From: Acidimicrobiaceae bacterium | GTDB taxonomy: Bacteria; Actinomycetota; Acidimicrobiia; Acidimicrobiales; Acidimicrobiaceae | Length of the DNA stretch: 64,000 bases | Assembly: GCA_013044385.1 (NCBI GenBank) | Contig: JABEUN010000064.1 | Location: 1-64,000, forward strand | Direction: 5' to 3' | In this document: positions 17,784 through 29,187 of the stretch, piece after piece | Position numbering within the stretch: the first letter of the stretch is position 1 | Layout of the letters: the number at the start of each line of letters is the position of its first letter | Notes under the pieces: generated by a model | Seen by the model: only the letters and a program-made list of their open reading frames with translations | What the model was told of the DNA's origin: nothing | Database searches by the model: none | Position numbers and translations under genes: made by a program

Positions 17784-18713
17784 TCAACTAAGCGCCGACA
17801 TGACCAGCCGGGCGGCAACACGTGCTGCCCTTCCATCTGTGTCGAAGCTTGGATTGAATTCTGCAAAGTCCACCGCAACGACCTTGCCTGTGTCCATGAA
17901 CGATCGGATCAACAACTCTACTACCGCCTGGGGCACTCCGAGGGATGACGGTGCCGAAACCGCAGGCATCGCATAGGAGGGAAGGACATCGAGATCGACG
18001 GTCAGGTATATATGGTCGAAATCCTCGCAAATCGATGCAACAAGACCGTCTGGTACCGACGCCTGGAGGTCCACGTCAGAAACCCACTCCACCCCGAGCG
18101 AACTCGCCCGGTCGAAAAGCGCCTGGGTGTTAGCAACATTCGAAATGCCGAGACAACGATAGTTGAAGCGCCAACCGTTCAGCTCTGAAGACCGAGCCAT
18201 CTGGTAAAAGGGTGATCCGGAGGATGGGACTGGATTGGAGCGCAAGTCGAAGTGCGCGTCTAGGTTCACAACGCACAGATTTGCAGCTCCTTTGGGGCCC
18301 AATGCTCTGACTACACCACTCCAAGTTCCATAGGCGACTTCATGTCCGCCGCCCAACACGACGGGGAGTCCCCCCTTTTCAAGCACCGTAGACACCTCGA
18401 CTGCAAGCTCCTCTTGGGCCGCGCTAAGGTCTCCATCTTGCGGATGCACGTCCCCAATATCCAGAAGTCTCGGCCCAGAATGGAAAGCGAAGTTGGCCAA
18501 CTGTCTTCGAATTGCCTCGGGACCACTCCTGGCACCAGGTCGACCATGATTCGCGATAACTCCCAGATCAGAACAGAATCCGATCAGAACTCGATCACCG
18601 GGCTGGATCCCGACCTTCGCGTCGAGCACTACCTGATGAATCCGGCGTGAATCGAGTTCACCCTCGTCATCTATCCTTCCGGACATAACTGGATCGGCAG
18701 GAGGAATCAGCAC
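17784..18713 (-). CDS. hutG: Formimidoylglutamase / arginase-family hydrolase of the hut operon
   Basis: The enzyme hydrolyses N-formimino-L-glutamate to glutamate and formamide, the last step of the four-enzyme histidine route. The dimanganese ligands of the arginase family are visible as GGGHE, DAHFD and TVDLDVL. Its length (309 residues) fits. The start overlaps the end of hutI by 7 bp. Position at the end of an otherwise complete hut operon decides between formimidoylglutamase and other arginase-family hydrolases such as agmatinase. Confidence 0.9.
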   Translation of the reverse strand: MLIPPADPVMSGRIDDEGELDSRRIHQVVLDAKVGIQPGDRVLIGFCSDLGVIANHGRPGARSGPEAIRRQLANFAFHSGPRLLDIGDVHPQDGDLSAAQEELAVEVSTVLEKGGLPVVLGGGHEVAYGTWSGVVRALGPKGAANLCVVNLDAHFDLRSNPVPSSGSPFYQMARSSELNGWRFNYRCLGISNVANTQALFDRASSLGVEWVSDVDLQASVPDGLVASICEDFDHIYLTVDLDVLPSYAMPAVSAPSSLGVPQAVVELLIRSFMDTGKVVAVDFAEFNPSFDTDGRAARVAARLVMSALS

Positions 18714-19963
18714 TTTATCAACTCTCCAGAACTCAACTTCATGGCCAGAGGATTGAACCCTACGTAGTACCCGATCTCAGCAGGATGGTTGACATTCCAG
18801 ACGCAGAGATCCGCCCTCATGCCTCGATCCAGTAAACCCCGATCCCTCAGTCCGAGTGCTCTGGCACCACCAAGGGTTACGGCGCCGAGCGTCTCCGCCG
18901 GAGTCATACCGAATAGAACCGATGCCATATTCATTACGATCGGGAGAGCGTAGACCGGAGAGGTCCCCGGATTTGCATCCGTTGCAAGGGCCACCATCAT
19001 CTTCTCCTGTCTGATCAGCTCAATTGGCGGCATTTGCTCCTCAGAGAGAAAGTAAAAGGCGCCAGGGAGTAGAACTGCAACAACCCCGGCCTCGGCGAGG
19101 GCCCGGATATCCTGCGGGCCGGAGTACTCAAGATGATCAGCACTGAGACCGCCAAACTCGGCGACCAGCGCCGACCCACCCAGGTTTGAGAGCTGATCCA
19201 CGTGTCCCTTGACCCTCAGGCCCTGCTTCTGTGCCGCCTCGTATACCCGTCTCGCCTGAGCGACGGAGAATGCTATCCCCTCGCAGAAGACATCGACAGC
19301 GTCGACCAAGCCCTCCGTGGCAAGCTCTGGAAGGATCACATCGACAATCTCGTCGACATATCGATCGGGCTCTTCTCGGAACTCTGGGGCAACGGTGTGG
19401 GCAGCTAAAAGGGTCGTCTTAATCGAAACACCTTTGAATCCATCCAACTGACGTGCCACACGGAGCATTTTTCTTTCGCTCTCTAAGTCGAGGCCATAGC
19501 CGGATTTGATCTCTACCGTAGTTGAGCCCCAAGTTGCCATCTGGGCCAACCTGTCTCGAGCCGATTCCAGTAACTCTGCCAATGTTGAATCCCTAGTGGC
19601 ACCGACGGTCGAGAGGATGCCTCCGCCTTGTTTGCTGATGTCGGCGTAGGATACGCCGTTTAGCCTCTGCCCGAACTCTGTAACCCGGCTTCCACCGTAG
19701 ATGATATGGCTATGACAGTCCACCAGACCGGGCGTGACCCAAGCACCGCCACAGTCGACCAACTCGTCGTATTGTGGAATCCCGCCCGATGTCGCACCGT
19801 AAGAGACTGACCCGCCCGCAGCTCCTATCCATTCGATGCGACCATCTCGAATGACGAGGTCGGTATCCCTCCGAATCCGATATGTGCCGGGTTCGACACA
19901 ATCAACGAGATGACAGCCTGTCAATCTGAGCGACATCGGTCCGAGACGAGATGACTCAGTCAT
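18707..19963 (-). CDS. hutI: Imidazolonepropionase
   Basis: HutI opens the imidazolone ring to give N-formiminoglutamate. It is an amidohydrolase with the metal motif VDCHSH, a following HTVAPEF histidine, the GHVDQL histidine and the aspartate of [12 protein letters not shown]. The frame is open to 19987, but ATG at 19963 overlaps the last 8 bp of hutU, like the other junctions in this operon; ATG 19936 (MSLRLTGCH) is also possible. About 418 residues, a normal length. Confidence 0.94.
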   Translation of the reverse strand: MTESSRLGPMSLRLTGCHLVDCVEPGTYRIRRDTDLVIRDGRIEWIGAAGGSVSYGATSGGIPQYDELVDCGGAWVTPGLVDCHSHIIYGGSRVTEFGQRLNGVSYADISKQGGGILSTVGATRDSTLAELLESARDRLAQMATWGSTTVEIKSGYGLDLESERKMLRVARQLDGFKGVSIKTTLLAAHTVAPEFREEPDRYVDEIVDVILPELATEGLVDAVDVFCEGIAFSVAQARRVYEAAQKQGLRVKGHVDQLSNLGGSALVAEFGGLSADHLEYSGPQDIRALAEAGVVAVLLPGAFYFLSEEQMPPIELIRQEKMMVALATDANPGTSPVYALPIVMNMASVLFGMTPAETLGAVTLGGARALGLRDRGLLDRGMRADLCVWNVNHPAEIGYYVGFNPLAMKLSSGELIKC

Positions 19964-21671
19964 GCAGCATTGGTAAGTTGAGTCCAACTCTGTCGGCTAC
20001 GTCTATCGCGAGCTGGTAACCAGCGTCGGCGTGCCGCATCACACCAGATGCCGGATCGTTGAAAAGGACTCTCCTGATCCGCTCGTCGGCCTCGGTGGTA
20101 CCATCACAGACAATAACAATGCCCGAATGTTGGGAGAAGCCCATCCCAACACCGCCGCCGTGATGTATCGACACCCAGGTCGCTCCGCCGGCCACACCCA
20201 GCATTGCATTCAGCAGTGGCCAGTCCGATACAGCATCAGAACCATCCAGCATCGCCTCAGTCTCTCTGTTGGGGCTCGCAACTGAACCAGTGTCCAAGTG
20301 ATCACGGCCGATGACGATAGGTGCCTTGAGCTCGCCACTTCTCACCATCGCATTGAAAGCGAGGCCGATCCGGTACCTATCTTCGACGCCAACCCAGCAG
20401 ATCCTTGCCGGAAGTCCTTGGAATTCGATGCGTTGACGCGCCATCTCTAACCAGTGGTGGAGGTGTTGATCGTCAGGTATGAGCTCCTTGACCTTCTCGT
20501 CGGTTCGATAGATGTCCTCGGGATCACCAGAAAGCGCAACCCAGCGGAACGGTCCGTACCCTTGACTGAAGAGTGGCCTTATGTATTCGGGCACGAAACC
20601 CGGAAAATCAAAAGCCCTCTTTACTCCGAGGTCAAGGGCAACCTGTCGTATGTTGTTCCCATAATCCACCGTCGGGATTCCTCTGTCGAAGAAGTCGAGC
20701 ATCTGGCGGACCTGCACTGCCATGGACTCCTTCGCAGCGCTTATGACAAGTTCCGGGTCGGTCATCTGCTTCCTGCGCCACTCTTCGATGGTCCAGCCTT
20801 CTGGCAGATATCCATGCAGTGGATCGTGAGCACTCGTCTGGTCCGTGACCACGTCGGGAAAAATTCCTAACTCCTTAAACCGCCTGAACTCCGTTGCCGC
20901 GTTACCGAGCAGTCCGACAGAAAGTGGTCTCTTTTCGCTCTTTGCCTCCTGGATTATCGCCATGGCCTCCTCTATTGAGTGAGCCTTGCGATCCAGATAG
21001 CCGTTTGAGATCCTCATGTCGATTCGGGACTCGTCACATTCGACTGCAACCATGGAAAAGCCAGCCATCGTAGCTGCGAGCGGCTGTGCACCTCCCATGC
21101 CACCGAGGCCGGCCGTCAGGATCCACTTTCCCTCCGGCGATGACCCGAAATGTTGACGGGCGATGGCGAAAAACGTCTCATAGGTGCCTTGAACGATCCC
21201 CTGTGAACCGATATAGATCCAACTACCCGCTGTCATCTGCCCGTACATTGCGAGACCACGTTTGTCCAACTCAGCAAAGTGCTCCCACGTCGCCCAGTGG
21301 GGCACCAGGTTAGAATTGGCTAACAGTACCCGCGGTGCGTCTCGGTGTGTCTGGAAGACTCCGACGGGCTTACCGCTCTGTATGAGGAGGGTCTGGTCGT
21401 CTTCGAGTTCACGAAGTGTCTCAAGGATGCGATCGAAACTCTCCCAGCTCCTTGCCGCTCTACCTATGCCTCCATAGACGACTAGTTCCGAAGGGTGCTC
21501 GGCTACCTCTGGATCGAGATTGTTCTGAATCATGCGGAAAGCAGCCTCAGTCAGCCAGCTTTTGCAAGTGAGGGTAGACCCCCGTGGCGCCCTTATGACC
21601 CTCGACGGATCTGACCGTGTGAAGTGCCTAGATTCGGGTCCCAACTGTGAAAAAACCTCATCCCTTGTCAT
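19956..21671 (-). CDS. hutU: Urocanate hydratase
   Basis: Urocanase hydrates urocanate to imidazolonepropionate with tightly bound NAD+. The family landmarks are [54 protein letters not shown], and the C-terminal [15 protein letters not shown]. At 571 residues it is full length. Its ATG overlaps the stop of hutC by 4 bp (ATGA), so translation is likely coupled to that of the regulator. Confidence 0.97.
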   Translation of the reverse strand: MTRDEVFSQLGPESRHFTRSDPSRVIRAPRGSTLTCKSWLTEAAFRMIQNNLDPEVAEHPSELVVYGGIGRAARSWESFDRILETLRELEDDQTLLIQSGKPVGVFQTHRDAPRVLLANSNLVPHWATWEHFAELDKRGLAMYGQMTAGSWIYIGSQGIVQGTYETFFAIARQHFGSSPEGKWILTAGLGGMGGAQPLAATMAGFSMVAVECDESRIDMRISNGYLDRKAHSIEEAMAIIQEAKSEKRPLSVGLLGNAATEFRRFKELGIFPDVVTDQTSAHDPLHGYLPEGWTIEEWRRKQMTDPELVISAAKESMAVQVRQMLDFFDRGIPTVDYGNNIRQVALDLGVKRAFDFPGFVPEYIRPLFSQGYGPFRWVALSGDPEDIYRTDEKVKELIPDDQHLHHWLEMARQRIEFQGLPARICWVGVEDRYRIGLAFNAMVRSGELKAPIVIGRDHLDTGSVASPNRETEAMLDGSDAVSDWPLLNAMLGVAGGATWVSIHHGGGVGMGFSQHSGIVIVCDGTTEADERIRRVLFNDPASGVMRHADAGYQLAIDVADRVGLNLPMLHD

Positions 21672-22402
21672 CCAACCCTCTCCCCTGCTAATCCGGATTC
21701 AAAAAATCCGCTGAACGAAAAACGCGAACCCGGGTGAAGTAGGTCCACCATCGTCACGACATCAAGACCTGACCATGTCTTGCGCCGCAACAGTAAGACG
21801 GGCTCTCCGGCCCTCAACTGGAGTATCTCGATCAGATCGGCACTGGCCCTCTCAGCTGAAATGCAGTACTCGACCCTTGTAAGCGGCACCATCCTGATAA
21901 GGTACTCAGTAGGCGTTTCGACCAAGAAGTCCTGCTCAAGGTAGGCCGGTGCGACCTTGGGATTGACCCAGCGGCGCTCCAGTTGGATCGGTATTGAATC
22001 CTCCCGATGCAGGATCTCAGAATAGAAAGTACGTGATCCAGAGGTAGCATGCATCGATTCGGCAACTTCGGAGATCAACGGTCTCTCCTCAAGAATCCGT
22101 ACACTTGCGGAGTAGACCGCACCCCCATTTCTTACCTGTTCTGATATTGGCAATATCTCAACTGGGGTCTGGTCGTATCTCCGAGGAGCGACGTAGCTAC
22201 CTGCACCCTTGACGCGCACCAGAACCTTGCGATGAACAAGTTCGCGCACCGCCCTGTTGGCCGTCATCCTCGCCACACCAAACTGCTCAGCCAGTTCATT
22301 CTCCGAAGGCACCTTCGCGCCTACACCGAGCTCGCCAGTTGCTATCTTCCCGCCCAAGTAGTCGATGATCTTCTGATACTCATGAGTACTGCCGTCAGCC
22401 AT
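21668..22402 (-). CDS. hutC: HutC-type GntR-family repressor of histidine utilisation
   Basis: The N-terminal winged helix has the signature [20 protein letters not shown] and [18 protein letters not shown]. The C-terminal UTRA ligand domain contains [20 protein letters not shown], typical of HutC, which senses urocanate. The frame extends to 22459, but ATG 22402 ([10 protein letters not shown]) is the natural start and overlaps hutH by 8 bp. Placement inside the operon implies autoregulation. A GT-C-TA-T-AC site just upstream of hutH is its likely target. Confidence 0.92.
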   Translation of the reverse strand: MADGSTHEYQKIIDYLGGKIATGELGVGAKVPSENELAEQFGVARMTANRAVRELVHRKVLVRVKGAGSYVAPRRYDQTPVEILPISEQVRNGGAVYSASVRILEERPLISEVAESMHATSGSRTFYSEILHREDSIPIQLERRWVNPKVAPAYLEQDFLVETPTEYLIRMVPLTRVEYCISAERASADLIEILQLRAGEPVLLLRRKTWSGLDVVTMVDLLHPGSRFSFSGFFESGLAGERVG

Positions 22403-23930
22403 CGGATCCTCCAGATGGGACATCGATACCGCTGAGTTCGGCGACCAGTCCAGAGACAACCAGCTCCGATACCTTTTCTATGTCCGTCGCTAGGTAGTGA
22501 TCGATGTCGTAGTGAGGAACTTTGGATCTGATCAGGGCCACGGCCTCTAACAGCCTTGGGCTCGTCTTGAACGGTGCTCGAAGCTCGATTCCCTGTGTAG
22601 CGGACAAGAGCTCGATAGCGATGATGTAGCTCAGATTTTCGGCGATGTCACCGAGCCGTCTAGCTGCAAATGTCGCCATCGAAACATGGTCCTCCTGGTT
22701 GGCCGAGGTAGGCAATGAGTCGACCGAGGCCGGATGTGCAAGCGACTTGTTCTCCGATGCAAGCGATGCTGCGGTGACGTGAGCGATCATGAACCCGGAG
22801 TTGACGCCACCGTCTCTTACCAGAAATGGGGGTAGACCAGACAAGGTCGCATCCATCAAAAGGGCTATCCGTCGCTCCGAAAGCGACCCAACCTCCGCGG
22901 CTGCCACAGCTAGGGCGTCCGCAGCAAAAGCCACCGGCTCGGCATGGAAGTTTCCACCCGAGAGCACCTCGCCGGTCTCGGGAAATACCAGTGGATTGTC
23001 CGACACAGAATTCGATTCGACCAACAGTGTCGAGGCGCAGTACCTGATCTGGTCCAGACACGCGCCCATCACCTGGGGTTGACACCTGAGGCTATAGGGA
23101 TCCTGAACCTTCTCGCAGTCTTGGTGCGAATAGTTGATCTCCGAATCGACAAGGATCGACCTGAACTCGGCCGCGACATCTATCTGGCCCCTATGGCCAC
23201 GAAGCTGCTGAATCCTGTCGTCGAATGGTACGGTCGATCCTGCGGCTGCGTCTACAGAGAGCGATCCCGAAACCAAAGCTGATTTGAAGAGATCCTCAAT
23301 TCTGAAGAGGCCATCGAGCGCGAGAGCGGTAGATACCTGTGTGCCGTTCAGGAGGGCAAGGCCCTCCTTTGCCTTGAGCGTCATCGGTTCCATGCCGATC
23401 TTTTCCAATCCTGCGGCTGCACTCATTCGAACGCCGGCCAGGTCGAGCTCTCCCACTCCTAAAAGGACCGAGGACATGTGGGCCAACGGGGCGAGATCCC
23501 CACTGGCACCGACTGAGCCCTTGCTCGGTATTACTGGCAGGGCATCAGCATTCAACAGCCTGATCAGCGCCTCTATCACCTCAAGCCTGATCCCCGAGCT
23601 GCCCCTGGCAAGAGAGGCAATCTTGAGAACCATGACCAACCTCACCACCCTTGGTGCCAGTGGAGTTCCCACACCGACCGCGTGAGAAAGGATCAGATTC
23701 CGTTGGAGCAACTCGAGCTGTTCGATCGGAATATGGGTTTGGGCAAGCCGACCAAATCCGGTATTGATCCCATATGCGGGCTCACCCCCGGCCGCGATCT
23801 GCGCCACGGTCCCAGATCCCAGATGCACATTCGGTACGCAACTGGGGTCGAGTTCAATCCGAACCGGATCCCCACCCCTTACGGTGCGGAGCATTCCGAG
23901 TGTCAACTCTCCGGGAATGATCTTCATCAT
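22395..23930 (-). CDS. hutH: Histidine ammonia-lyase
   Basis: HutH removes ammonia from histidine to yield urocanate. The Ala-Ser-Gly triad that cyclises to the MIO electrophile is in [15 protein letters not shown] (about residues 142-144). GINTGFGRL supplies the catalytic Tyr-loop neighbours, and the C-terminal [10 protein letters not shown] is conserved. ATG 23930 is preceded by AGGA eight bases upstream; the frame also contains TTG at 23936. It is the first gene of the hut operon and lies next to the candidate HutC operator. Confidence 0.96.
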   Translation of the reverse strand: MMKIIPGELTLGMLRTVRGGDPVRIELDPSCVPNVHLGSGTVAQIAAGGEPAYGINTGFGRLAQTHIPIEQLELLQRNLILSHAVGVGTPLAPRVVRLVMVLKIASLARGSSGIRLEVIEALIRLLNADALPVIPSKGSVGASGDLAPLAHMSSVLLGVGELDLAGVRMSAAAGLEKIGMEPMTLKAKEGLALLNGTQVSTALALDGLFRIEDLFKSALVSGSLSVDAAAGSTVPFDDRIQQLRGHRGQIDVAAEFRSILVDSEINYSHQDCEKVQDPYSLRCQPQVMGACLDQIRYCASTLLVESNSVSDNPLVFPETGEVLSGGNFHAEPVAFAADALAVAAAEVGSLSERRIALLMDATLSGLPPFLVRDGGVNSGFMIAHVTAASLASENKSLAHPASVDSLPTSANQEDHVSMATFAARRLGDIAENLSYIIAIELLSATQGIELRAPFKTSPRLLEAVALIRSKVPHYDIDHYLATDIEKVSELVVSGLVAELSGIDVPSGGSDG

Positions 23931-23939
23931 TTTCAATCC

Positions 23940-23949
23940 TGTCTATACA
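23940..23949 (-). promoter_or_regulatory. Candidate HutC operator before hutH
   Basis: TGTCTATACA contains GT-C-TA-T-AC, which fits the GT-N-TA-N-AC half-palindromic consensus known for HutC-subfamily GntR repressors. It ends about 10 bp upstream of the hutH ATG, immediately before the AGGA ribosome site, so a bound repressor would block early transcription. The HutC assignment is an inference from the consensus and the gene context. Confidence 0.5.
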
Positions 23950-23953
23950 ACTT

Positions 23954-23985
23954 GGTTTGATCATATCAGGAGTGCAGATCAAACC
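23954..23985. promoter_or_regulatory. Perfect 9-bp inverted repeat upstream of the hut operon
   Basis: GGTTTGATC (23954-23962) and its exact complement GATCAAACC (23977-23985) are separated by 14 bp. The element lies 5 bp from the candidate HutC operator and straddles a minus-strand TATGAT that could be the hut -10 box. It may bind a second regulator as a dimer, with half-sites about two helical turns apart. Confidence 0.45.
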
Positions 23986-24171
23986 TGTGTCGATCTACCA
24001 CTGAATTTTTGCTAAGTCTGCGATGCGATCTTCGGGGTCGTTGTTCGAAATTGAAAAGGATCACGCTTTTTCGGTGGATAATCCGATCCAGAGCCAGCAA
24101 CCCTCGACACCCCTTAACTGAATTATCTTTATATTGACTTTTATCACTAAAACAATTTGCCACTAAATCTC

Positions 24172-24177
24172 TATAAT
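24172..24177 (+). promoter_or_regulatory. Possible -10 box for the PAS-GGDEF gene
   Basis: A perfect TATAAT lies in a strongly AT-rich island (about 24118-24180). No well-spaced -35 box is clear; TTGACT at 24134-24139 is too far away. CACTAAA occurs twice just upstream (24145 and 24161). It would serve the GGDEF-HDOD operon on the plus strand. Confidence 0.3.
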
Positions 24178-24266
24178 TCTGAGCGACTATCAAGTTGTGC
24201 ACATTTCTCTCCGATGCTCTAGATGTGAACCAATCACTCCAGACGGACCAGGTGCCCGGAATCGAA

Positions 24267-25469
24267 ATGACTGAGCCGTTCATGACCTATTTGGGCCAGT
24301 ACGCACAGCCGCTGCTTCTGATCGAGGATCAGATGATCGCTTGGTGCAACAGGTCGCTCTCGGACCTGATCCAGATCGAAACTCACGACCTGATTGGACT
24401 GGCTGCGGCCACCTTCATTCATCCACTCCACGAGTTCGACGACTCTAAGATGACGGTCCATGCATCGTCGATCAGCCACGCAACTGGAGAAAAGTTGCCG
24501 GTCGAAATCAGATCCTCCCCTCTCGGCCATAGACGCTGGATGTTGAGTCTGAGTCCCCAGATGGGACATCTGACGGACGTGGACACCGAGCTTCTCCGGG
24601 AGCGGCTATTCGCCTTGGCCGAGGAACTTCCGGTGGGAGTCTTTTACGCCGAGAACGGTCTGAGACTGGCGTGGGTCAACAAAGCAATGGCATCAATCTT
24701 CGAGCGACCAAGGCAAGATGTACTCGGCACAAATTGGCTCGAATGCATCACGCCAGAATCTCGCGCCCTTGCGCAGGAGGGTGCCATCTCCAGCCTGCTA
24801 GGAAAGTCAACCGCCGTTGACGTCCACATGAACTCGGGCTCAGGTGCACGCCGGACCGTCAGGTTCAGTTTCAGTTCGATTACTTCGCTATCGAGGTCCG
24901 CCGGATTTATCGGAACGTTGGAGGATGTATCTGATGAACGTGCTGAGATGGAGGTGCTCAGCTTCGCTGCTCTGCATGATCCTCTCACGGGCCTGCCAAA
25001 TCGAAGGGCGCTCAACTCTGAGCTCGCTCAATTGAGGCCGCTGGTTCGAGATGGTTCGCTTGCTGGTGTGGGAATCATCTTTTGCGACCTGAACGGCTTC
25101 AAGGCCATCAATGACAATTTGGGGCACATGGCCGGCGATCGACTCTTAATCGAGACGGCAAATCGGCTGCGCGCAACCTGCCGCAAGTCCGAAGTTGTGT
25201 ACCGCTATGCCGGCGATGAGTTCGTAGTACTGACCACTAATCCGGGACAGGCCGACGAACCCGATGGGCCCTCGAGAAGGTTCAAGGACGCAATGTCACG
25301 GCCGGTCAGGTTGGACAAGCTCGAAATCCAAGTATCAATCTCGATCGGCTTCGCGTCCACTAACTCCGATAACGAGAGTCTCGAGCAGGTGCTAGCAAGG
25401 GCAGATCAATCGATGTACATGGACAAGCGAACCTCCTATTCAGAAAAGTCCGAGCCGGAGGGGAGGTGA
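24267..25469 (+). CDS. PAS-PAS-GGDEF diguanylate cyclase
   Basis: Two PAS-like sensor domains (about residues 5-110 and 120-240) precede a GGDEF domain. The cyclase signature reads RYAGDEFVVL, an accepted AGDEF variant, with the substrate segment DLNGFKAINDNLGHMAGDRLL and the DPLTGLPNRRAL start, so activity is expected. There is no membrane segment, so sensing is cytoplasmic. The frame extends to GTG 24195, but a start at 24225 (GTG) or 24267 (ATG, with GGAA upstream) fits the TATAAT at 24172 better. The HDOD gene starts 1 bp after its stop. Confidence 0.85.
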   Translation: MTEPFMTYLGQYAQPLLLIEDQMIAWCNRSLSDLIQIETHDLIGLAAATFIHPLHEFDDSKMTVHASSISHATGEKLPVEIRSSPLGHRRWMLSLSPQMGHLTDVDTELLRERLFALAEELPVGVFYAENGLRLAWVNKAMASIFERPRQDVLGTNWLECITPESRALAQEGAISSLLGKSTAVDVHMNSGSGARRTVRFSFSSITSLSRSAGFIGTLEDVSDERAEMEVLSFAALHDPLTGLPNRRALNSELAQLRPLVRDGSLAGVGIIFCDLNGFKAINDNLGHMAGDRLLIETANRLRATCRKSEVVYRYAGDEFVVLTTNPGQADEPDGPSRRFKDAMSRPVRLDKLEIQVSISIGFASTNSDNESLEQVLARADQSMYMDKRTSYSEKSEPEGR

Positions 25470-25470
25470 A

Positions 25471-26274
25471 GTGGTCCCGACAAGGCCTACCATCGTTCTG
25501 GACCTCAACCAGTTCAACGACTTCACCAGTCGCAAGGAGTGTGCTGTGCACCTCTTGGCTCTTTTGGACCTTGATAACACCACTTCGGTCGACTTAGTCA
25601 ACGTTGTATCTGGCGACCCAATACTCGTCGGCAAGATCATGAGGCTTGCAAATTCTGCCTACTATGGGATGTCGTCCATGGTGAGCGATCTGCGGTTTGC
25701 TATCTCGGTCCTCGGGTACTCCACCCTTAGGTCACTAGCAGTCACATCGATCGCCAACTCCATCTACCCCATTCCTCTTCAGCATTGGCGCCGGAGCCTC
25801 TTTCTGGCCGGCTCGGCATCTTCCATCGCTACCCAACTTGAGTGCGAACCGACCCAGGCAATCTGCGCTGGTTTGCTCGCCGACATCGGGGAACTCGTTC
25901 TCATGCGGACCGATGGCTTCAACTACACCGACATGAGACATGCAGCAGAGTCTTTTTCTGGCTCTGAGCGAATCTCTGCGATTCTGGCCATGGAGCGGGA
26001 GCGCTACGGCATGGACCATGCGGCCATCTCTGCAGAACTCATGCGTGGATGGAACTTCCCGACGGAAATAGTGACTTCGGTAGAGCATCACCACCAAAGA
26101 GCAGGAACCAGTGGCCTCGAGGCCACTCTCAGCATGGCACAACTCTACGCAGACCATATTGAGACACCCAAAAAACAGGGGCAGGTCGCTATGCCTCCAG
26201 AGCTTGCAATTCTGGATCTGAATCGGGTCGGCTCGGACGTCGCCACATTTCTGTCGATCATGCTTGGAATCTGA
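25471..26274 (+). CDS. HDOD-domain signalling protein
   Basis: The protein is almost entirely one HDOD domain (about residues 20-220), a relative of HD phosphohydrolases that lacks metal ligands and acts through protein contacts. Landmarks are VVSGDPILVGKIMRLANSAYY, a stretch VLGYSTLRSLAV, GLLADIGEL and VEHHHQ. GTG 25471 sits 1 bp after the diguanylate cyclase stop, with GGAGG upstream, so translation is coupled. HDOD proteins often accompany c-di-GMP signalling. Confidence 0.88.
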   Translation: MVPTRPTIVLDLNQFNDFTSRKECAVHLLALLDLDNTTSVDLVNVVSGDPILVGKIMRLANSAYYGMSSMVSDLRFAISVLGYSTLRSLAVTSIANSIYPIPLQHWRRSLFLAGSASSIATQLECEPTQAICAGLLADIGELVLMRTDGFNYTDMRHAAESFSGSERISAILAMERERYGMDHAAISAELMRGWNFPTEIVTSVEHHHQRAGTSGLEATLSMAQLYADHIETPKKQGQVAMPPELAILDLNRVGSDVATFLSIMLGI

Positions 26275-26455
26275 GCTAAACAGTAGGCACAGGAGATTTG
26301 GACATCGTTGTGGCAGGCAACCTTCATCGCCGCCGACAAGTTCTCTCACACCCAGCAGAATTAGCTGAGCCTAAAGCGCTGAACCGTAACCAGGAGCAGT
26401 CAATTCAGACCGCCAAGTCGAACACAATTGCATAGTTGGTTCGCCATTTCAATGT

Positions 26456-26486
26456 ACGGTATATGACGTTTTTTTATCCATACCGT
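26456..26486. repeat. Inverted repeat upstream of the AAA ATPase gene
   Basis: ACGGTAT (26456-26462) and ATACCGT (26480-26486) are exact complements separated by 17 bp that include a run of seven T. The element is 66 bp upstream of the ATPase start and could be an operator or a weak terminator for the HDOD gene. Confidence 0.35.
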
Positions 26487-26552
26487 TACCATTGATTCTT
26501 ACCAAAGTTAGACTGTAAGCCGTGACACAGGATTTGTCAGAATTGGGGAGTC

Positions 26553-28022
26553 GTGGACGAAGTCAACTTTGATTGGCATCTCACCAGCAGCTTTGCTGGT
26601 CAAAGCGCAGAGTTGGCCCTACTGGATCGGTGGTGGCAGGACCCATCCACGACGACAATGGTGGTGTCCGGCCCAGTCGGGTCTGGTAAAAGTTGGTTAG
26701 TCCGACAGTTCGCCCACCACAAAGACGCCACTGTCGTTCCATGCAGACGCATCTCAGTTGGCGCCCAGCTCGAAAAGATCCGGGCTACTCTGTCGCTCAA
26801 GCCAACTGACTCTGAGAGCTCCAATACGCTGTCTGGGCTGATCGCGGAGCTGATGGAGCAGCGGTCGGACCACAAAAGCCTCCTGATAATCGACGACTTC
26901 AACTGGCTACTGCCGACGGGGGGATCCACAGTCGACGAGGAGCTGGCCCGACTGAGGAAAACTATCATCTCCCGCAAGGCATCGAGCCCTCTAAAGCTCC
27001 TATTCGTAGTAGAGGACAGTTCGGTCGCGGACACCCTTGTTGCAGAGAAGCCTGCCAACTCGGGGGTTATCCAAGGACTCGAAATGTCGAGCCTCAGTCT
27101 ATCCAACGCTGGGTCACTGCTGCAGGGAAGCGATCCGTTCGAAAGGTTCACGCTGATGTCGGTCTCCGGGGGACTGATATCGAGGGTCGCTATATTTGGC
27201 GCCAGCGACCTTCGGCGAGTTGTAGTCGACGAAGTGCTCACACCGGGAGGAGCCCTTTGGGAGACGGGCGAGGTGCCAATCACAGCCTCGCTTCGTGAGC
27301 CGAGGATCTACTTTTCAATCCTCGAAGAGTTGGCTGCAGGTGACAGACTTATCGCCGAGCTGAGTCCGGCAATCCATCTCGAAACTGGACCTACGTCGAA
27401 ATATCTAAACACCCTCGAGACGATTGGACTTGTGGAGAGGAGGTTGCCGGTCGGAGCGCCTCCGCTATCACGAAATGGACATTGGAGACTGAAGGATGGA
27501 TTCCTGCGCTTCTACTTCCGCTTCGTCTTCCCCAATAAGGAGAAGATCATCGATGGACTCTCGCCCGAGGATCTCTACGACAGCGTCATCGCTCCTGATC
27601 TCATGCGAGGCGTGGAGATCGACTTTCAAGATTGGGCGACCTCTTGGACAAGGAGGAGCCACAGCTTCATCGCACCTATCGCAGGCCCGTGGTGGCCCTC
27701 GGTAAAGCCAGACTTCCGACGAAAGCAGTCTCGCAGGACGGAGGGGCTCACCATCGTCGGATTCGACGAGACACAGATAACCATGGCTGGCGAAGCAATC
27801 TGGAGCAACCAGCCGATGGGCGAAGAAGTAGTAAGAGATCTGAGAGACAAGAGGCTACCTCTACTGGCAGGGGCAGGTTATGAACAGGAGTTCCCCCCTA
27901 TTCTCATCCTTTTCTCTAGGGCCGGCTACACCGACGAGCTCAAGAATGCTGCACGAACCGATGAGTCCCTTGTTCTTGTAGACGTCGGACTGGAGATGAC
28001 CCGGGAGGCAGCCCAGCGCTGA
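26553..28022 (+). CDS. AAA ATPase of the archaeal-type ATPase/DUF234 family
   Basis: Walker A is GPVGSGKSW (near residue 45) and Walker B is LLIIDDFNW. A winged-helix region follows (LETIGLVERRLPVG), then a C-terminal DUF234-like segment (GHWRLKDGFLRFYFRFVFPNK) with an archaeal-Holliday-junction-nuclease-like end. This architecture is the PF01637-DUF234 class, common in archaea and found sporadically in bacteria. Its role is unknown. GTG 26553 has GGGGAG directly upstream. It is separated from the HDOD gene by 278 bp holding an inverted repeat, so it may have its own promoter. Confidence 0.82.
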   Translation: MDEVNFDWHLTSSFAGQSAELALLDRWWQDPSTTTMVVSGPVGSGKSWLVRQFAHHKDATVVPCRRISVGAQLEKIRATLSLKPTDSESSNTLSGLIAELMEQRSDHKSLLIIDDFNWLLPTGGSTVDEELARLRKTIISRKASSPLKLLFVVEDSSVADTLVAEKPANSGVIQGLEMSSLSLSNAGSLLQGSDPFERFTLMSVSGGLISRVAIFGASDLRRVVVDEVLTPGGALWETGEVPITASLREPRIYFSILEELAAGDRLIAELSPAIHLETGPTSKYLNTLETIGLVERRLPVGAPPLSRNGHWRLKDGFLRFYFRFVFPNKEKIIDGLSPEDLYDSVIAPDLMRGVEIDFQDWATSWTRRSHSFIAPIAGPWWPSVKPDFRRKQSRRTEGLTIVGFDETQITMAGEAIWSNQPMGEEVVRDLRDKRLPLLAGAGYEQEFPPILILFSRAGYTDELKNAARTDESLVLVDVGLEMTREAAQR

Positions 28023-28044
28023 TAGTTGGGTAGCTTCAGGCTGG

Positions 28045-29067
<1,023 letters not shown>

Positions 29068-29187
29068 TCAGAGAACCTGCATCACAGTTTGTAGAGGCCG
29101 ACTGGCCGCCCCATAAGGTCTGCTGTGACCCGGACAGTTAAAGACTAGCCGCGCGGCCATTCCACGCTGGGCACCGATGGATTGCCA

